This document shows positions 1 to 8,349 of a stretch of DNA of 64,000 bases, one piece after another. The stretch is from contig NZ_FNYY01000003.1 in assembly GCF_900109145.1 (NCBI RefSeq), positions 124,001-188,000 of the forward strand. Direction: 5' to 3'. Made by a program: the position numbers and the translations under genes. The notes under the pieces are model-generated. The model searched no databases. It saw only the letters and a list, made by a program, of their open reading frames with translations, and was not told the origin of the DNA. The stretch comes from Marinovum algicola (GTDB taxonomy: Bacteria > Pseudomonadota > Alphaproteobacteria > Rhodobacterales > Rhodobacteraceae). The first letter of the stretch is position 1, and each line of letters starts with the position of its first letter.

Positions 1-454
1 ATCCGTCAAACCCGATGTAGCGCGCCATGTAGCGGTGCTCATCCTCGGCGTCGAGGCCGGCGCTGGTCAGCGCCGCCTTGTTGAAGGGGCCGAAAAGCAC
101 GCCGTCGACCTTGTTTGCCAGCGCCAGATCGAGCGCCTTGTCGAGACAGCGCAGGCTGCATCTTCCGCCCGCTTGCGTCACCTCGGCAATCCGCACCTCG
201 TCGGGTGTGATGGTTTGCATCGGCAGCCAGGCCAGCCCCTCCTGCGAGCCGATCTCGGTCTCGCCGGTTTCGATCAGATCCAGCGGAAGCCCTGCCTGTT
301 CGGCGCCTTGTTGCCAGACATGGGCATCGCCGATCAGCAGGATCTCGGCGGCCGTGCGCACGCCGTCCTCGTTCAGCAAGCGGGCGATCAGTTCCGGCCC
401 GATGCCCGAGGGGTCGCCGGGAATGATGGCGATGCGTGGTTTCGGATCGGTCAT
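1..454 (-). CDS. PdxA-family dehydrogenase, partial (cut by left edge)
   Basis: N-terminal 151 residues of a PdxA-family NAD-dependent dehydrogenase that acts on phosphorylated hydroxy acids. The protein opens MTDPKPRIAIIPGDPSGIGPE, and the motif GDPSGIGPE (about residues 13-21) matches the GDPAGIGPE signature of PdxA. FGPFNKAAL further on matches the family's xPxNKxAL segment. The ATG overlaps the stop codon of the TRAP large permease gene (ATGA), so the two are translationally coupled. Being the last visible gene of a TRAP operon points to a catabolic PdxA2-type role (4-phospho-erythronate or -threonate dehydrogenase) rather than pyridoxal phosphate synthesis; that is inference from context. 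The C-terminus lies outside the window. Confidence 0.85.
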   Translation of the reverse strand, partial: MTDPKPRIAIIPGDPSGIGPELIARLLNEDGVRTAAEILLIGDAHVWQQGAEQAGLPLDLIETGETEIGSQEGLAWLPMQTITPDEVRIAEVTQAGGRCSLRCLDKALDLALANKVDGVLFGPFNKAALTSAGLDAEDEHRYMARYIGFDG

Positions 455-1731
455 TGAATGAACCCCGTAAGAGCGAGTGACACCTGCGGCACATAGGTGA
501 CCAGCAGAAGGATGAAGGCGAGCACGCCGATGAAGGGCAGATTGGTGCGCGAGGTTTCCCAGATGCCCGCCTTGGCGATCGAGCACGATGTGATCAGCAC
601 CGAGGCCACGGGCGGCGTCTGTTGTCCGATGGCGAGGTTGAGCGTCACCATGATGCCGAAGTGGATCGGATCGATGCCCACTGCATTGACCAGCGGCATG
701 ACCACCGGCACCACCAGGATGATTGCCGCGGCTCCGTGCAGAAACATGCCCAGCACCAGCAGCAGCAGGTTCAGAAGCGCCAGCACGATCAGCGGATTGG
801 TGGTCAGTTCGGTGATCTGCTGCGCCAGTTGCTGCGGCACCTGCGCCTGGGTCAGAAACAGCCCCAGCGCGGCCGAGGTGGCGACCAGCAACATGACCAC
901 GCCGGTCTGGCTGACCCCTTCGAGCATCACCTTGCGCAGGCGCGACACATCCAGATCGCGGTAGATGAAGATGCCGATCACCAGCGCCGCCAACACCGCC
1001 AGCCCGGCGCCTTCGGTCGCCGTCACTAGGCCGGAAAAGATACCGCCCAGGATGATGACCGGCATCATCAGCGCCCAGAGCGCCTCTTTGAACGAGCGCC
1101 AGACGTGGCCGAGGTCGAACCCTTCGGCGCGGGGCAGGTCGTAGCGCACGGCCATGATGTAGGTGACGGTCATCAACAACACGCCGCCCAGCACACCCGG
1201 CACGACACCGGCGATGAAGAGCTTGAGCACCGAGGTCTCGGCGATCGCGCCGTAGAGGATCATCGGGATCGACGGCGGGATGATGATCGCGAGCGAGGCC
1301 GAGGACGAGGTGATGGCCGCGGCCAGGGTGCGGGAATAGCCGCGTTTCTTCATCTCGGGGATCAGAACGGTGCCGGTGGCGGCCACATCGGCGACGGCCG
1401 AGCCCGAGATCTCGGCAAAGACCATCGAGACGCCGATGTTCACCATGCCCAGCCCGCCGCGGACAAAGCCGATCAGCGCGGTGACGAAGTTGATCAGGCG
1501 CACGGAAATGCCCGAGGTGTTCATCAGGTTGCCCGCGAGGATGAACAGCGGAATGGCGATCAGCGGAAACGACGTTGTGCCGGAGTAGAGCGCGATGGCC
1601 ATGTCATACAGCGTGGCGCCGCCGGGGGTGAGCAGGAGGCCGCCCAGGGCGACAATGCCGATGGCAACGGCAATCGGCACGTTGATCAGGATCAGCCCGA
1701 TCAGCGAAACCGTGGTGGCAAGAAGGATCAT
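451..1731 (-). CDS. dctM: TRAP transporter large permease, DctM family (cluster 1)
   Basis: Large membrane subunit of a tripartite ATP-independent periplasmic transporter; 426 residues, the usual size. It is almost entirely hydrophobic, with about 12 predicted spans. The family segment FAEISGSAVADVAATG near residue 105 and the GQQTPPVASVL segment near residue 367 are visible. It carries the ion-coupled substrate translocation path across the inner membrane. Its ATG overlaps the stop of the small permease gene (ATGA), and its own stop overlaps the start of the PdxA-like gene, so dctP-dctQ-dctM-pdxA-like reads as one operon. Substrate is not readable from the sequence; the PdxA neighbour suggests a short hydroxylated or sugar acid. 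Confidence 0.93.
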   Translation of the reverse strand: MILLATTVSLIGLILINVPIAVAIGIVALGGLLLTPGGATLYDMAIALYSGTTSFPLIAIPLFILAGNLMNTSGISVRLINFVTALIGFVRGGLGMVNIGVSMVFAEISGSAVADVAATGTVLIPEMKKRGYSRTLAAAITSSSASLAIIIPPSIPMILYGAIAETSVLKLFIAGVVPGVLGGVLLMTVTYIMAVRYDLPRAEGFDLGHVWRSFKEALWALMMPVIILGGIFSGLVTATEGAGLAVLAALVIGIFIYRDLDVSRLRKVMLEGVSQTGVVMLLVATSAALGLFLTQAQVPQQLAQQITELTTNPLIVLALLNLLLLVLGMFLHGAAAIILVVPVVMPLVNAVGIDPIHFGIMVTLNLAIGQQTPPVASVLITSCSIAKAGIWETSRTNLPFIGVLAFILLLVTYVPQVSLALTGFIQ

Positions 1732-2291
1732 TTCGTCGTGTCCTTTCCGGACATTTTCTCGTTTTCGCGTTCGGCCTCGGCGATGGCCTGTTCAATCTCG
1801 GCGTGTTCGGCATCGATCCCCGAGGCGGCAAAGCGCAGCGCGCGCGGCATGGTCAGCAGGGTGCCGAGGATCATCAGCACAGCGGTGATCGGAATCACCG
1901 ATTGCACGATGTCGAGCGTCATCCAGCGGATCGAGAGCAGCGAATCCCACTTCGCCACCGCCAGAACCGCATTGCCGTACCAGGCGACCACCGAGAAAAA
2001 GCCGATCACCAGCACCTCGGACAGCAGCGCCAGGGCTACGGCGGCCCGTTTCGGCAGCGCGGCGACAATGCCGCCAAAGCTCATGTGGTGGCGCAGGAAC
2101 AGCGCATAGGTCGCGCCGAAATAGGTCAGCCAGGCCAGGAGAACGCTGGCGATCTCGTCATACCAGGACGGCGACGACCCGAGATACCGCATGGTGGTGG
2201 AATAGATCACCGCCACGGCCAGCGTGACGAGCAGGGCCAGGCAGATAGTTTCGATGATCCAGAGGATCACCTTTTCGAATTTCGCGACCAT
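1728..2291 (-). CDS. dctQ: TRAP transporter small permease, DctQ family (cluster 1)
   Basis: Small membrane subunit of the TRAP transporter, 187 residues with four predicted spans. The segment SSPSWYDEIASVLLAWLTY is the typical DctQ W-x-E-E-like motif region. The ATG at 2291 is chosen because a GAGGGGA ribosome site lies 9 bases upstream; an in-frame TTG at 2309 would add six residues. The charged C-terminal tail (EIEQAIAEAERENEKMSGK) is cytoplasmic. It overlaps dctM by four bases and lies 66 bases downstream of dctP, with a strong hairpin in that gap. Confidence 0.9.
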   Translation of the reverse strand: MVAKFEKVILWIIETICLALLVTLAVAVIYSTTMRYLGSSPSWYDEIASVLLAWLTYFGATYALFLRHHMSFGGIVAALPKRAAVALALLSEVLVIGFFSVVAWYGNAVLAVAKWDSLLSIRWMTLDIVQSVIPITAVLMILGTLLTMPRALRFAASGIDAEHAEIEQAIAEAERENEKMSGKDTTK

Positions 2292-2321
2292 CGCGCAAAT
2301 TCCCCTCAAGTCAAAAGCCGC

Positions 2322-2341
2322 CGGCCGGGGGAACCCGGCCG
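2322..2341 (-). promoter_or_regulatory. intercistronic hairpin between dctP and dctQ (cluster 1)
   Basis: Perfect 8-bp inverted repeat (CGGCCGGG / CCCGGCCG) with a four-base loop, lying between the dctP stop and dctQ start. There is no long T-run directly after it on the minus strand. Such hairpins behind binding-protein genes usually protect the 3' end of the abundant dctP message or reduce read-through into the permease genes. The role here is inferred from position. Confidence 0.6.
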
Positions 2342-2357
2342 ACGCTGTTGCGGTTGA

Positions 2358-3341
2358 TCAGTTGGCCAGAGCCTGGGCGCTGTTCACCAGTTCGGCACCG
2401 CCCTCGACCTTGTTGGCAAAGGCCTCGTAGATCGGCGCCGAGGCCGCGATAAAGGCTTTCTTGTCCGCAACATTGACCTCCATGCCGGCTTCCTTGACCT
2501 TGTCGACCAGGGCATTGTCGGCGGCCTCACCCTGGGCCAGAGACCAGTCCTGCACTGTGGCGGCAACGCTGCTGACGGCGGATTTCACGTCGTCGGGCAG
2601 GGCGTTCCACGTTTGAAGCCCGGTGGTCAGATAGGTTGGCGAATAAACGTGGCCGGTCAGGCTCAGGTGTTTCTGCACCTCCTGGAAATTCGCCCCGGTG
2701 ATGTTGGTCAGCGGGTTTTCCTGGCCGTCCATCGTGCCGGTCTGCAAGGCGACGAATACCTCGGAAAACGACATCGGCGTCGGGTTTGCACCCCATTCCT
2801 TGAACATGGCAACCCGCCATTCCGAGGACGGCGTGCGGATCTTCAGCCCGTCGAGATCGGCCGGCGTGTTGATCGGGCGCGAGTTGTTGGTGATCTGGCG
2901 GAAGCCGTTTTCCCAGGTCGACAGCACCTTGAGCCCGGCGTCTTCGGCCTTGGGCGCAAGCTGTTTCTGCACGATTTCGGCATCGATCGCCTTGAGATGC
3001 GTGCGGTCCTGCACCAGGAACGGCATGTCGAACAGGGCGAATTCCGGCGCGACGTTGGTCATGATCGAAGAGACCAGTGTGAACTGCACTGTGCCCAGCC
3101 GCAGCTTCTGCATCAGCTCCTTTTCATCGCCAAGCTGGCCGTCGGCATAGAATTCGACACTATGGGCATCCCCGAGCTCGGCCCGGAGGTCTTCGGCGAA
3201 CTTGGCGGCGCTGCGCCCCTGAAGGCTGTTCGAGGCGGCACCCACCGCGACGATATAGGTCTCGGCGGCCACCGGGGCGCCGGCCAGCGCCGCAACACAG
3301 GCCATCAGGCTGGCAGTCATGCCGGTTCTGAGAATTTTCAT
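2358..3341 (-). CDS. dctP: TRAP transporter periplasmic substrate-binding protein, DctP family (cluster 1)
   Basis: Extracytoplasmic solute receptor of a TRAP transporter, 327 residues. The chosen ATG at 3341 follows a GGAGAGGAG ribosome site and starts a clear signal peptide (MKILRTGMTASLMACVAALAG, cleavage near ...VAAE-TY). The longer in-frame reading to 3485 runs through the promoter region and is rejected. Mature segments such as LKIRTPSSEWRVAMFKEWGA, SEVFVALQTGTMDGQENPL and the conserved Arg in IRTP, which usually contacts the substrate carboxylate, place it in the DctP family. It is divergent from a GntR gene, which probably controls it. Ligand unknown, likely a carboxylic acid. Confidence 0.93.
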   Translation of the reverse strand: MKILRTGMTASLMACVAALAGAPVAAETYIVAVGAASNSLQGRSAAKFAEDLRAELGDAHSVEFYADGQLGDEKELMQKLRLGTVQFTLVSSIMTNVAPEFALFDMPFLVQDRTHLKAIDAEIVQKQLAPKAEDAGLKVLSTWENGFRQITNNSRPINTPADLDGLKIRTPSSEWRVAMFKEWGANPTPMSFSEVFVALQTGTMDGQENPLTNITGANFQEVQKHLSLTGHVYSPTYLTTGLQTWNALPDDVKSAVSSVAATVQDWSLAQGEAADNALVDKVKEAGMEVNVADKKAFIAASAPIYEAFANKVEGGAELVNSAQALAN

Positions 3342-3390
3342 TGATTGGTCTCCTCTCCCTTGCGGACAGCAAATCGCATATCCGTCCAAT

Positions 3391-3408
3391 GTATTTTGTA
3401 TACATGTC
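3391..3408. promoter_or_regulatory. candidate FCD/GntR operator in the dctP-gntR intergenic region
   Basis: The 155-base gap between divergent dctP and the gntR gene holds a perfect 8-bp palindrome, TGTATACA (3397-3404), inside TTTTGTATACATG. FCD-subfamily GntR proteins commonly bind short T-G-T-A-T-A-C-A-like dyads, so this is the natural operator for the adjacent regulator. GTCCA (3384-3388) and TGGAC (3416-3420) also form an outer inverted repeat. Binding is inferred. Confidence 0.55.
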
Positions 3409-3496
3409 GCAAGTATGGACGAACAGGTTTTTTTTGGATAATATGAATCTGCCGCAAATTGCCGCGAATATTGCAGTTGAATCAAAGGACTAGTGG

Positions 3497-4150
3497 ATGG
3501 GTTCCTCGCTTGCCATCACCAATCGCTCTCTCCATGACCAGGTCGTGAGCAAGGTGCGCGATCTGATTATTGAAGGAACATTGGAGCCGGGGAGCCGAAT
3601 CGACGAGGCGCGTCTCATCGACGAGCTGGGGGTCTCTCGCACACCGTTCCGCGAGGCGTTGCGCACGCTTGCCGCCGAGGGGCTGGTGATCGTGCGGCCC
3701 TCGAAAGGCAGTATCGTGCGCAAGCTGACGCCGGATGACGTGTTTTCCATGCTCGAGGTGCTGGGCAATCTCGAAAAGCTGGCTGGCGAACTGGCCTGTG
3801 AACGGGCGAGCGATCCGGAAATCTCGGCCCTGATAGAACTTCATAACCGGATGATGGAATGTTACCGCACCGGCGAGCGGTTGCCCTATTACAAGCTGAA
3901 CCAGGAATTTCACGCGCGGCTGGCGGAATTGTCGAAGAACGAAACGCTGGTGGAGATGCAGGCCAACATCCAGGCCCGGCTCAAGCGGATTCGTTACATC
4001 GGCAATCAGAAACCCGATTCCTGGTCCGGCGCGGTCGCCGATCACGAGGACATGGTGCGCGCGCTGAAGGACAGGGACGGGCCGCGCCTCGGCGAGTCCA
4101 TGGCGAGCCACCTCAAAAAGACCTGGGATCGGGTCAAGGACAGCATCTAG
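3497..4150 (+). CDS. GntR-family transcriptional regulator, FCD domain
   Basis: 217-residue one-component regulator. Residues about 10-75 form a winged helix-turn-helix (RLIDELGVSRTPFREALRTL is the recognition region). The rest is the all-helical FCD ligand domain, with conserved His positions visible in NQEFHARL and ADHEDM, expected metal or ligand contacts. It is divergent from the cluster 1 TRAP operon, with a TGTATACA palindrome between them, so it most likely represses or induces that operon in response to the imported acid or an intermediate. A LysR gene follows after 60 bases on the same strand. Confidence 0.92.
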   Translation: MGSSLAITNRSLHDQVVSKVRDLIIEGTLEPGSRIDEARLIDELGVSRTPFREALRTLAAEGLVIVRPSKGSIVRKLTPDDVFSMLEVLGNLEKLAGELACERASDPEISALIELHNRMMECYRTGERLPYYKLNQEFHARLAELSKNETLVEMQANIQARLKRIRYIGNQKPDSWSGAVADHEDMVRALKDRDGPRLGESMASHLKKTWDRVKDSI

Positions 4151-4210
4151 CATGACGCCCGGGGCAAAGGCGGCACCGCGAAGGGTTGGAACAGGCAAGG
4201 CGATGCAGCG

Positions 4211-5155
4211 ATGGTCAATCTGACGGCATGTCGGTATTTTCTCGAGGTCGTTCGGCTGGGGTCGATCCGGCTTGCGGCCGATCGGCTGCATGTTTCGCCG
4301 TCGGCGATCAGCCGGCAATTGGCCAAGCTCGAGCGCGAATTCGATGGCCAGCTGGTGGAGCGGCGCGCCAATGGGGTCGAGCTGACCGAGGCCGGCAAGG
4401 TCGCGGCCGAGCATTTCGCGGCAATCTTTGACCAGGTGGATCTGGTCAAGGGCGAAATCTCGGACCTGCTGAAGCTGAAGGCCGGCAGCGTCTCGATCGC
4501 CACCGTCGAGGGGATCTCCGATCCCTTCCTCTCGGAACAGATCCAGGCGTTTCGCCAGAAGTTTCCGGCAATCGATTTCCGGGTACGGATCCGCGGGCGC
4601 GAGCGGGTATTGGAGGCGCTGGAACAGCATCTTTGCCAGGTCGGCTTTGTCTACGACCATTTTACGCACCCGATGATCGAGATTGTCGGGCAGTGGCAGC
4701 AGCCGCTGCTGGCGCTGGCGCCGCCATTGCATCCGCTGGCCGACGGGCGGCGGCTGCACCTGGGCGATCTGGTCGAGGCGGCCTGCGTGCTGCCCGATGA
4801 CAGTTTCGGCATTCATCACCTGATCAACCGCGCCTTTCGCAAGATCGCGGCGCGCCCGAAACCGATCATGGTGGCGGATCAGCTGCATTTCCTGATCCGG
4901 CACGCCGTCCGCACGACGTCGATTGTCTATGTGCCCTTGCAGGCCGCCCTGCGCGAGGTCGAGGCCGGCGAACTGGTGCCGCTGAACCTCGACTGCAAGG
5001 ATTTCGACCACCGGTTCATCTATGCCATCGTGCGCCGCGACCAGCGCCGATCACCGGCCTGCGAGGCCTTTATCAATGCGCTGGTGTCCAATTTCCCGAA
5101 AAGCGAGAAACTGGACGCCAGGATATTGAAACGTCTGCGCGGGGCTCAGGCGTGA
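4211..5155 (+). CDS. LysR-family transcriptional regulator
   Basis: 314 residues. The N-terminal winged HTH is clear (LAADRLHVSPSAISRQLAKLE, residues about 20-40), followed by a LysR substrate-binding domain of about 220 residues that begins near GSVSIATVEG. The start has weak ribosome-site support. The gene converges on and overlaps the RidA-like gene by 10 bases. Its target is not certain: candidates are the amidase-TRAP operon that begins about 760 bases downstream, the divergent ridA-like gene, and the cluster 1 genes. Confidence 0.9.
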   Translation: MVNLTACRYFLEVVRLGSIRLAADRLHVSPSAISRQLAKLEREFDGQLVERRANGVELTEAGKVAAEHFAAIFDQVDLVKGEISDLLKLKAGSVSIATVEGISDPFLSEQIQAFRQKFPAIDFRVRIRGRERVLEALEQHLCQVGFVYDHFTHPMIEIVGQWQQPLLALAPPLHPLADGRRLHLGDLVEAACVLPDDSFGIHHLINRAFRKIAARPKPIMVADQLHFLIRHAVRTTSIVYVPLQAALREVEAGELVPLNLDCKDFDHRFIYAIVRRDQRRSPACEAFINALVSNFPKSEKLDARILKRLRGAQA

Positions 5156-5631
5156 AGTTCGATCGTGATGTCGGCCTCGACCGGGGCGTTCAGGCCAAGC
5201 TCGTGCTGGGTCAGCGCAGCGCGGGCGTGTTTTCCGTTTTCCTCGCCCCATAGCGCGACAAAAAGGTCCGATGCGCCGTTCAGCACCCGATGCGGCTCGG
5301 TGAAGCCGGGGGCGCAGGAGATATAGCCGATCATCTTCACGATGCGCTTGACCCGGTCGAGATCGCCCAGAACCGCCTTCATCATCGCCAGGTGATTGAT
5401 CGCCATCAGCCGGGCCGAGGCATATCCTTCCTCGATGGTCAGGTCAGAGCCGACCTTGCCCACATGGGGCAGCACGTCATTGTCGTTTTCATCCGGCTGG
5501 GTTCCCAGAGTGCCGGAGGTATAGAGGATATTTCCGACGACGACGCCGGGCAGGTAATTGCCAATCGGCTTGGGCCGGCGCGGCAGGATAATCCCCATTT
5601 CGTTCAGGCGGGCTTCGGTGGTGTGCGGCAT
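5146..5631 (-). CDS. RidA/YjgF-family protein
   Basis: 161-residue member of the RidA (YjgF/YER057c/UK114) family, which hydrolyses reactive enamine or imine intermediates released by amino-acid enzymes. The segments GNYLPGVVVGNILYTSG and RVKRIVKMIGYISCAPGF, and the C-terminal HARAALTQHELGLNAPVEAD, match the fold; the Arg in ARAAL matches the position that binds the carboxylate in RidA. Two in-frame ATGs lie side by side (5634 and 5631) behind a GGAG; the second has better spacing. It is divergent from the amidase gene across 282 bases, so the pair probably shares a regulator and pathway. Substrate unknown. Confidence 0.85.
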   Translation of the reverse strand: MPHTTEARLNEMGIILPRRPKPIGNYLPGVVVGNILYTSGTLGTQPDENDNDVLPHVGKVGSDLTIEEGYASARLMAINHLAMMKAVLGDLDRVKRIVKMIGYISCAPGFTEPHRVLNGASDLFVALWGEENGKHARAALTQHELGLNAPVEADITIELHA

Positions 5632-5681
5632 CATGTGTCTCCAGTTTGAACGCTGCTGTCGCGTGCAAACTAGGCATTTTG

Positions 5682-5732
5682 AAAGCGTTGCGGCGTGCTG
5701 TGAGGTCAACGCTTTGTTGCCCTATCGGCAAC
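5682..5732. promoter_or_regulatory. nested dyads upstream of the ridA-like gene
   Basis: In the gap between the divergent ridA-like and amidase genes, AAAGCGTTG (5682-5690) and CAACGCTTT (5707-5715) form a 9-bp inverted repeat. Directly beside it, GTTGCC (5716-5721) and GGCAAC (5727-5732) form a second dyad. Together they look like an operator region, possibly for the nearby LysR or a GntR protein. This is a sequence observation only. Confidence 0.4.
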
Positions 5733-5789
5733 GCATCGCCCGAATTTTCCGTGCTTTCGTTGTGAATAACGCAGCAAAAACAAATGGGT

Positions 5790-5799
5790 ATGTGCACAT
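5790..5799. promoter_or_regulatory. 10-bp palindrome upstream of the amidase operon
   Basis: ATGTGCACAT is a perfect 10-bp palindrome about 115 bases upstream of the amidase GTG start, in the divergent ridA-like/amidase spacer. It is a plausible operator half of a shared control region. The rest of this 282-base spacer (5632-5913) holds the nested dyads at 5682-5732 and no credible gene. Confidence 0.35.
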
Positions 5800-5913
5800 C
5801 GTGATTTTCGTGGCCGGGCCATCCCCGGGGCCGGGTGCAAATCACGGCTATAGTGCGGATCGGATTAGCTCATATGGTCATCCCAGAATCGGAGGACGGA
5901 AGGAGCCACGCCG

Positions 5914-7356
5914 GTGAGCGCAAATTCACAGACAAGATCCCTGGCTGAAATCGCGGCCAAGCTGCGCGACGGCACGCTCAGATCGTCCGACCTCTTGCTG
6001 CAGGCGACGGCCCGGCATGACGCGACCGAGCCGCATCTCAATGCCTATCGCACCTGGTGCGGCGACCGGGCGCGCAAACAGGCCGGTGCGGTCGATACGC
6101 TGCTGGCCACCGGCATTGATCTCGGGCCCCTGATGGGGGTGCCGGTATCGGTCAAGGACCTGTTCGGCGTGCCGGGCCTGCCGACCTACGCGGGCACCGA
6201 CGCGGCCTTTCCGGCGGATCGGGAAGTCTCGGGTCCGGTGGTCGGAGCGGTTCTGGCGCAATCGGGGATCGTCACCGGCAAGACGCATACGGTCGAATTT
6301 GCCTTTGGCGGCCTGGGCACGAACCCCCATGCCGGCACGCCGGTCAACCCCTGGTCGGCGCCCGATGCGCCGCGCGCGCCGGGCGGATCGAGCGCCGGGG
6401 CCGGCGTCTCGCTGGCACAGGGCTCGGCGCTCCTGGCCCTGGGCACGGATACCGCAGGGTCGGTCCGTATTCCGGCGGCGCTGACCGGTCAGACCGCCTT
6501 GAAGATCACCCATGGCCGCTGGTCGCTGGACGGGATCGTTCCGCTGTCTCCCTCGCTCGACACGCCGGGGCTTCTGGCGCGCAGCATTGCCGATCTCGCC
6601 TTTGCCTTTGCCGCGATCGATCCGCAGCGCCCGGAAGTTCCCGCCAATGGCGCGGTCACCGGGCTGCGCATCGGCGTCATCCAGAACACCGTCTGGGACG
6701 ATATCGACCCCTCGATTGCCGAAAACACCCGGGCGGCGCTGCAAATGCTCGAAAAATCAGGCGCGTCCCTGACCCAGGTCACCTTGGCCTGCGTCGACGA
6801 GGTGCTGGCGATTTTCCGTGCCGGCGGGCTTGCCGCGCCGGAGCTGCGCGCCTTTCTCGACCGGAACTTTCCGGAGCGGATCGCGCGGCTCGACCCGACG
6901 GTCATGGCACGGGTCCAGGCGGCGGACGATGTCTCGGCGGCGGAGTACCTGCAACGCGCGGCCAGTCTGGCACACTGCGGCCGGAAAGCGGCAGAGGTCT
7001 TCGACATTGTGGATGTCCTTGTGTCGCCCACGGTGCCGATCACCGCGCCCAGGCTGGCCGATCTGGCGGATGGGGAAACCTATCGCCGGGCCAACATGAT
7101 GGCGCTGCGCAATACTGCGCTGGTCAATCTCTTTGGCTGGTGCGCCGTGACCTTGCCGACCGGGCTCGACGCGCATGGCATCCCCTCGGGATTGCAGATC
7201 ATTGCGCCGCCGATGCAGGAGGCCCGGCTGCTGGCCGCGGCCGTCGCGGTCGAGCGCGTCATCGGTTCGGGCCCCGAGATGCTGGGGGCCGCGCCGCTTT
7301 CGAATACCACCAATAACCCACCACTCACCAACAGGAGACCCCATGAAACTGTTTAG
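5914..7356 (+). CDS. amidase (amidase signature family)
   Basis: 480-residue amidase of the amidase signature (GatA/FAAH) superfamily, hydrolysing a carboxamide to acid plus ammonia or amine. The Ser-cisSer-Lys triad is visible: Lys81 in VPVSVKDLFG, the cis-Ser pair in GGSSAGAG (about 157-164) and the nucleophile Ser183 in GTDTAGSVRIP. It starts with GTG behind an AGGAG site. The stop lies 14 bases inside the following dctP gene, so it is the first gene of an amidase-dctP-dctQ-dctM operon. It has no signal peptide, so it should act in the cytoplasm on a compound brought in by that transporter. Not GatA: no gatB or gatC is nearby. Confidence 0.9.
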   Translation: MSANSQTRSLAEIAAKLRDGTLRSSDLLLQATARHDATEPHLNAYRTWCGDRARKQAGAVDTLLATGIDLGPLMGVPVSVKDLFGVPGLPTYAGTDAAFPADREVSGPVVGAVLAQSGIVTGKTHTVEFAFGGLGTNPHAGTPVNPWSAPDAPRAPGGSSAGAGVSLAQGSALLALGTDTAGSVRIPAALTGQTALKITHGRWSLDGIVPLSPSLDTPGLLARSIADLAFAFAAIDPQRPEVPANGAVTGLRIGVIQNTVWDDIDPSIAENTRAALQMLEKSGASLTQVTLACVDEVLAIFRAGGLAAPELRAFLDRNFPERIARLDPTVMARVQAADDVSAAEYLQRAASLAHCGRKAAEVFDIVDVLVSPTVPITAPRLADLADGETYRRANMMALRNTALVNLFGWCAVTLPTGLDAHGIPSGLQIIAPPMQEARLLAAAVAVERVIGSGPEMLGAAPLSNTTNNPPLTNRRPHETV

Positions 7357-8329
7357 CAAAGCCATCGTTCTGGCGCTGGGCACCGCGCTTGCCGGCGCCG
7401 CCCATGCGGCGGAATACACCTTCACCTTTGCGCATGTCCTGACCGAGGACACGCCGAACGCCCGTGCCGCCGTTGTCTTCAAGGACGAGGTCGAAAAGAA
7501 CTCGGACGGCCGGATCGCCATCAACATCCGCCCCGCCGCGCAGCTGGGGGGTGACGTCGAGATCATCGAGCAGACCCAGATGGGCCTTGTCCATATCGCC
7601 ATCCCGCCGACCGGCAACCTCGCCAACTTCAACGAACAGATGTACCTCTTCGATCTGCCGTTCCTGCTGAGCGACGACGCGGCGATGAAGCGGGTTCTGG
7701 ACGGCGAGGTCGGCACCGAGCTGCTGGGCACGCTGGGCAAGAACAATCTGCACGGCATCGCCATGTGGGGCGCGGGCTTCCGCAACATGACGAACAACAT
7801 CCGCCCGATTTCCAGCCCCGACGATCTTTCGGGGATCAAGATGCGCACGCTTCAGGCGCCGACCATCCTGGCCACCTATCGCGCCTATGGCGCCAATCCG
7901 ACGGCCATGGCCTATGTCGAGGTCTACAACGGGCTGCAACAGGGCGTGGTCGAAGGGCAGGAAAACCCGCTGGCCAATATCGCGTCGATGAAATTCTACG
8001 AGGTTCAGGACTACATGACCCTGACCCGGCACGCCTATCACACCTATGCGGCGGTGATGAACAAGCAGGCCTGGGACAGCCTGCCCGAAGACCTTCAGAC
8101 CGTGATCAGCGATGCGATGATCGTCGGCCGTGATGCCGCCCGCATCTTCACCGATGAGGACGAGGCCAAGATCATCGACATGATCAAGGACCAGATCGAG
8201 ATCCAGGAGCTTTCGCCCGAAGGCAAGGCCGCCTTTGTCGAAGCCTCGCAGCCGATCTATGACGAGTTCCGTGACAAGGTGACGCCCGCCCTGATGGACA
8301 AGGCGATCGCCACCGCCAAAGGCGAATAA
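7343..8329 (+). CDS. dctP: TRAP transporter periplasmic substrate-binding protein, DctP family (cluster 2)
   Basis: 328-residue TRAP solute receptor with a signal peptide (MKLFSKAIVLALGTALAGAA, cleavage after AHA-AEYTF). The ATG at 7343 follows AGGAGACCCC; the longer in-frame reading overlaps the amidase and is rejected. Family segments include GIKMRTLQAPTILATYRAYGA (Arg of the substrate clamp) and YVEVYNGLQQGVVEGQENPL. It overlaps the amidase gene by 14 bases. The receptor probably binds an amide or its acid product. Confidence 0.93.
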   Translation: MKLFSKAIVLALGTALAGAAHAAEYTFTFAHVLTEDTPNARAAVVFKDEVEKNSDGRIAINIRPAAQLGGDVEIIEQTQMGLVHIAIPPTGNLANFNEQMYLFDLPFLLSDDAAMKRVLDGEVGTELLGTLGKNNLHGIAMWGAGFRNMTNNIRPISSPDDLSGIKMRTLQAPTILATYRAYGANPTAMAYVEVYNGLQQGVVEGQENPLANIASMKFYEVQDYMTLTRHAYHTYAAVMNKQAWDSLPEDLQTVISDAMIVGRDAARIFTDEDEAKIIDMIKDQIEIQELSPEGKAAFVEASQPIYDEFRDKVTPALMDKAIATAKGE

Positions 8330-8349
8330 GCAAAGCGAGGGGTGCGGAC

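Noticed and set aside
2358-3485. Longer start for the cluster 1 dctP gene (48 extra residues)
   Set aside because: The extension runs through the promoter and operator region; the ATG at 3341 has a strong ribosome site and starts a signal peptide.
3482-5011. 509-residue minus-strand reading opposite gntR and lysR
   Set aside because: It covers two convincing regulator genes on the plus strand and shows only antisense-type composition.
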